From an uncultured Eggerthellaceae bacterium (GTDB lineage: Bacteria > Actinomycetota > Coriobacteriia > Coriobacteriales > Eggerthellaceae), in contig CAMPAJ010000097.1 in NCBI GenBank assembly GCA_946631805.1, forward strand, positions 1 through 6,488: DNA of 6,488 nt, read 5' to 3'. Of the stretch, positions 5,893-6,488 are shown in pieces; positions within the stretch are counted from its first letter, which is position 1; each line of letters begins with the position of its first letter. The notes below the pieces were generated by a model. It had not been told where the DNA came from. It made no database searches and saw only the letters and a list, made by a program, of their open reading frames with translations. Position numbers and translations under genes: made by a program.

Positions 5893-5906
5893 TTGAAACG
5901 CTTCAA
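5893..5906. promoter_or_regulatory. LacI-type operator O2 of the isomerase gene
   Basis: TTGAAACGCTTCAA differs from O1 by one base (A for G) and is palindromic except at that pair; the palindrome extends to AATT...AATT outside. It lies just after the expected start point and 34 bp centre to centre from O1, about three helical turns, which favours cooperative binding on one DNA face. It ends 2 bp before the AAGGAGG ribosome site. Confidence 0.82.
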
Positions 5907-5922
5907 TTAAGGAGGCCCTGCA

Positions 5923-6488
5923 ATGCTCGTTGAAACCAAGGCGCGGGCGGCTGTGTTTTCTATCGCCCTCGGCGCGTACCTGCCACAATTTCCCCAGCTG
6001 GTACCTGAGTTCGAAGCCCAGTACGAGGCGTTCAAGAAGACGCTTCCAAATACGGTCGAGATAATCGATGGCGGGATGGTGACCACGAAGGAGCAGGCCA
6101 TGGCGGCGGGCGACAAGTTCCGCGCGGCCGACGTGGACATCGTCTTCCTGCAACTGCTCACGTACGCGACGTCGTACAACATGTTGCCGGCCGTGCGCGA
6201 TCTGGACGTGCCGGTCGTCTTGGTGAACGTGCAGAAGAAGAAGGCGCCCGATTACGCGAACACCGACATCCCCACGTGGCTCGGCGAGCTGTACGCATGC
6301 GGCGCCGTGGGAGAGATGGTGGCCGACCTCGAGCGCGCCGGCAAGCGCCATGCCGTCATCACGGGCGTCGTCGAGGGCGGCGACCCCATCGTGCAGGCCG
6401 AAATCGAGGATTGGTGCCGCGCTGCGCAGGTGCGCCGCCGGTTCCGCGATACGAACATCGCGCAAATCGGCCGCCCGTATCCGGGCAT
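5923..6488 (+). CDS. L-fucose/L-arabinose isomerase family protein, N-terminal part
   Basis: The first 188 codons of a sugar isomerase-like protein; the gene runs off the right edge with no stop. Family members interconvert aldoses and ketoses with a divalent metal, usually Mn2+, and are about 470-600 residues, so less than half is seen. Visible marks: a Rossmann-like N-terminal part with GGMVTTKEQA (50-59), the strand VDIVFLQLLTYATS (71-84), PVVLVNVQ (97-104), TWLGELYACGAVGEM (118-132), HAVITG (143-148) and IGRPYPG (182-188). The metal-binding residues would lie beyond the edge. Start: ATG at 5923 follows a perfect AAGGAGG (5909-5915) with a 7-base spacer. Two LacI-type operators precede it. 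The exact sugar cannot be assigned; a non-AraA, non-FucI member of the superfamily is likely because the N-terminus does not closely follow either E. coli enzyme. Confidence 0.82.
   Translation, partial: MLVETKARAAVFSIALGAYLPQFPQLVPEFEAQYEAFKKTLPNTVEIIDGGMVTTKEQAMAAGDKFRAADVDIVFLQLLTYATSYNMLPAVRDLDVPVVLVNVQKKKAPDYANTDIPTWLGELYACGAVGEMVADLERAGKRHAVITGVVEGGDPIVQAEIEDWCRAAQVRRRFRDTNIAQIGRPYPG

Overview
The window is GC-rich bacterial DNA with six protein genes: two cut by the window edges and four complete. Gene content (a LutA-type Fe-S protein with an LldP-type lactate permease, a bacterial SRAP protein, a short flavodoxin-fold protein, a LacI-type regulator, a sugar isomerase), the high GC and the strong AAGGAGG-type ribosome sites would fit an actinobacterium, possibly a gut Coriobacteriia member. 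This placement is inference from gene style only; no rRNA or other marker is present.

Left part (1-2815, minus strand): lactate use. An L-lactate permease gene (lldP type) is read leftwards and ends in a very clear intrinsic terminator (1071-1097). After a gap of about 390 bp comes lutA, the first gene of a presumed lutABC lactate-oxidation operon that runs off the left edge. The gap holds candidate promoters and a cluster of overlapping hairpins, so permease and oxidase look like separate transcripts. The permease promoter region carries a cre/LacI-type operator-like sequence and a near-palindrome over the candidate -10.

Middle (2830-4406): a G/T-rich, A-poor intergenic stretch leads into a plus-strand SRAP (YedK/HMCES family) gene for DNA-protein crosslinking at abasic sites. 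A near-match to the Gram-positive LexA box lies just before its start codon, and the protein ends exactly in QLSLF, which matches the consensus sliding-clamp-binding pentapeptide. A minus-strand flavodoxin-like gene converges on it with only 2 bp between the stop codons.

Right part (4564-6488, plus strand): a LacI-family regulator is followed by a 306-bp gap that ends in two strong palindromic LacI-type operators, 34 bp centre to centre, around a -10 box. These are followed by a perfect ribosome site and the 5' part of an L-fucose/L-arabinose isomerase family gene. The arrangement suggests that the LacI protein represses the isomerase gene or operon in response to a sugar ligand. The most interesting points are the clamp motif plus SOS-like box on the SRAP gene and the paired operators of the sugar locus. 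I see no mobile element, CRISPR array, tRNA or rRNA.
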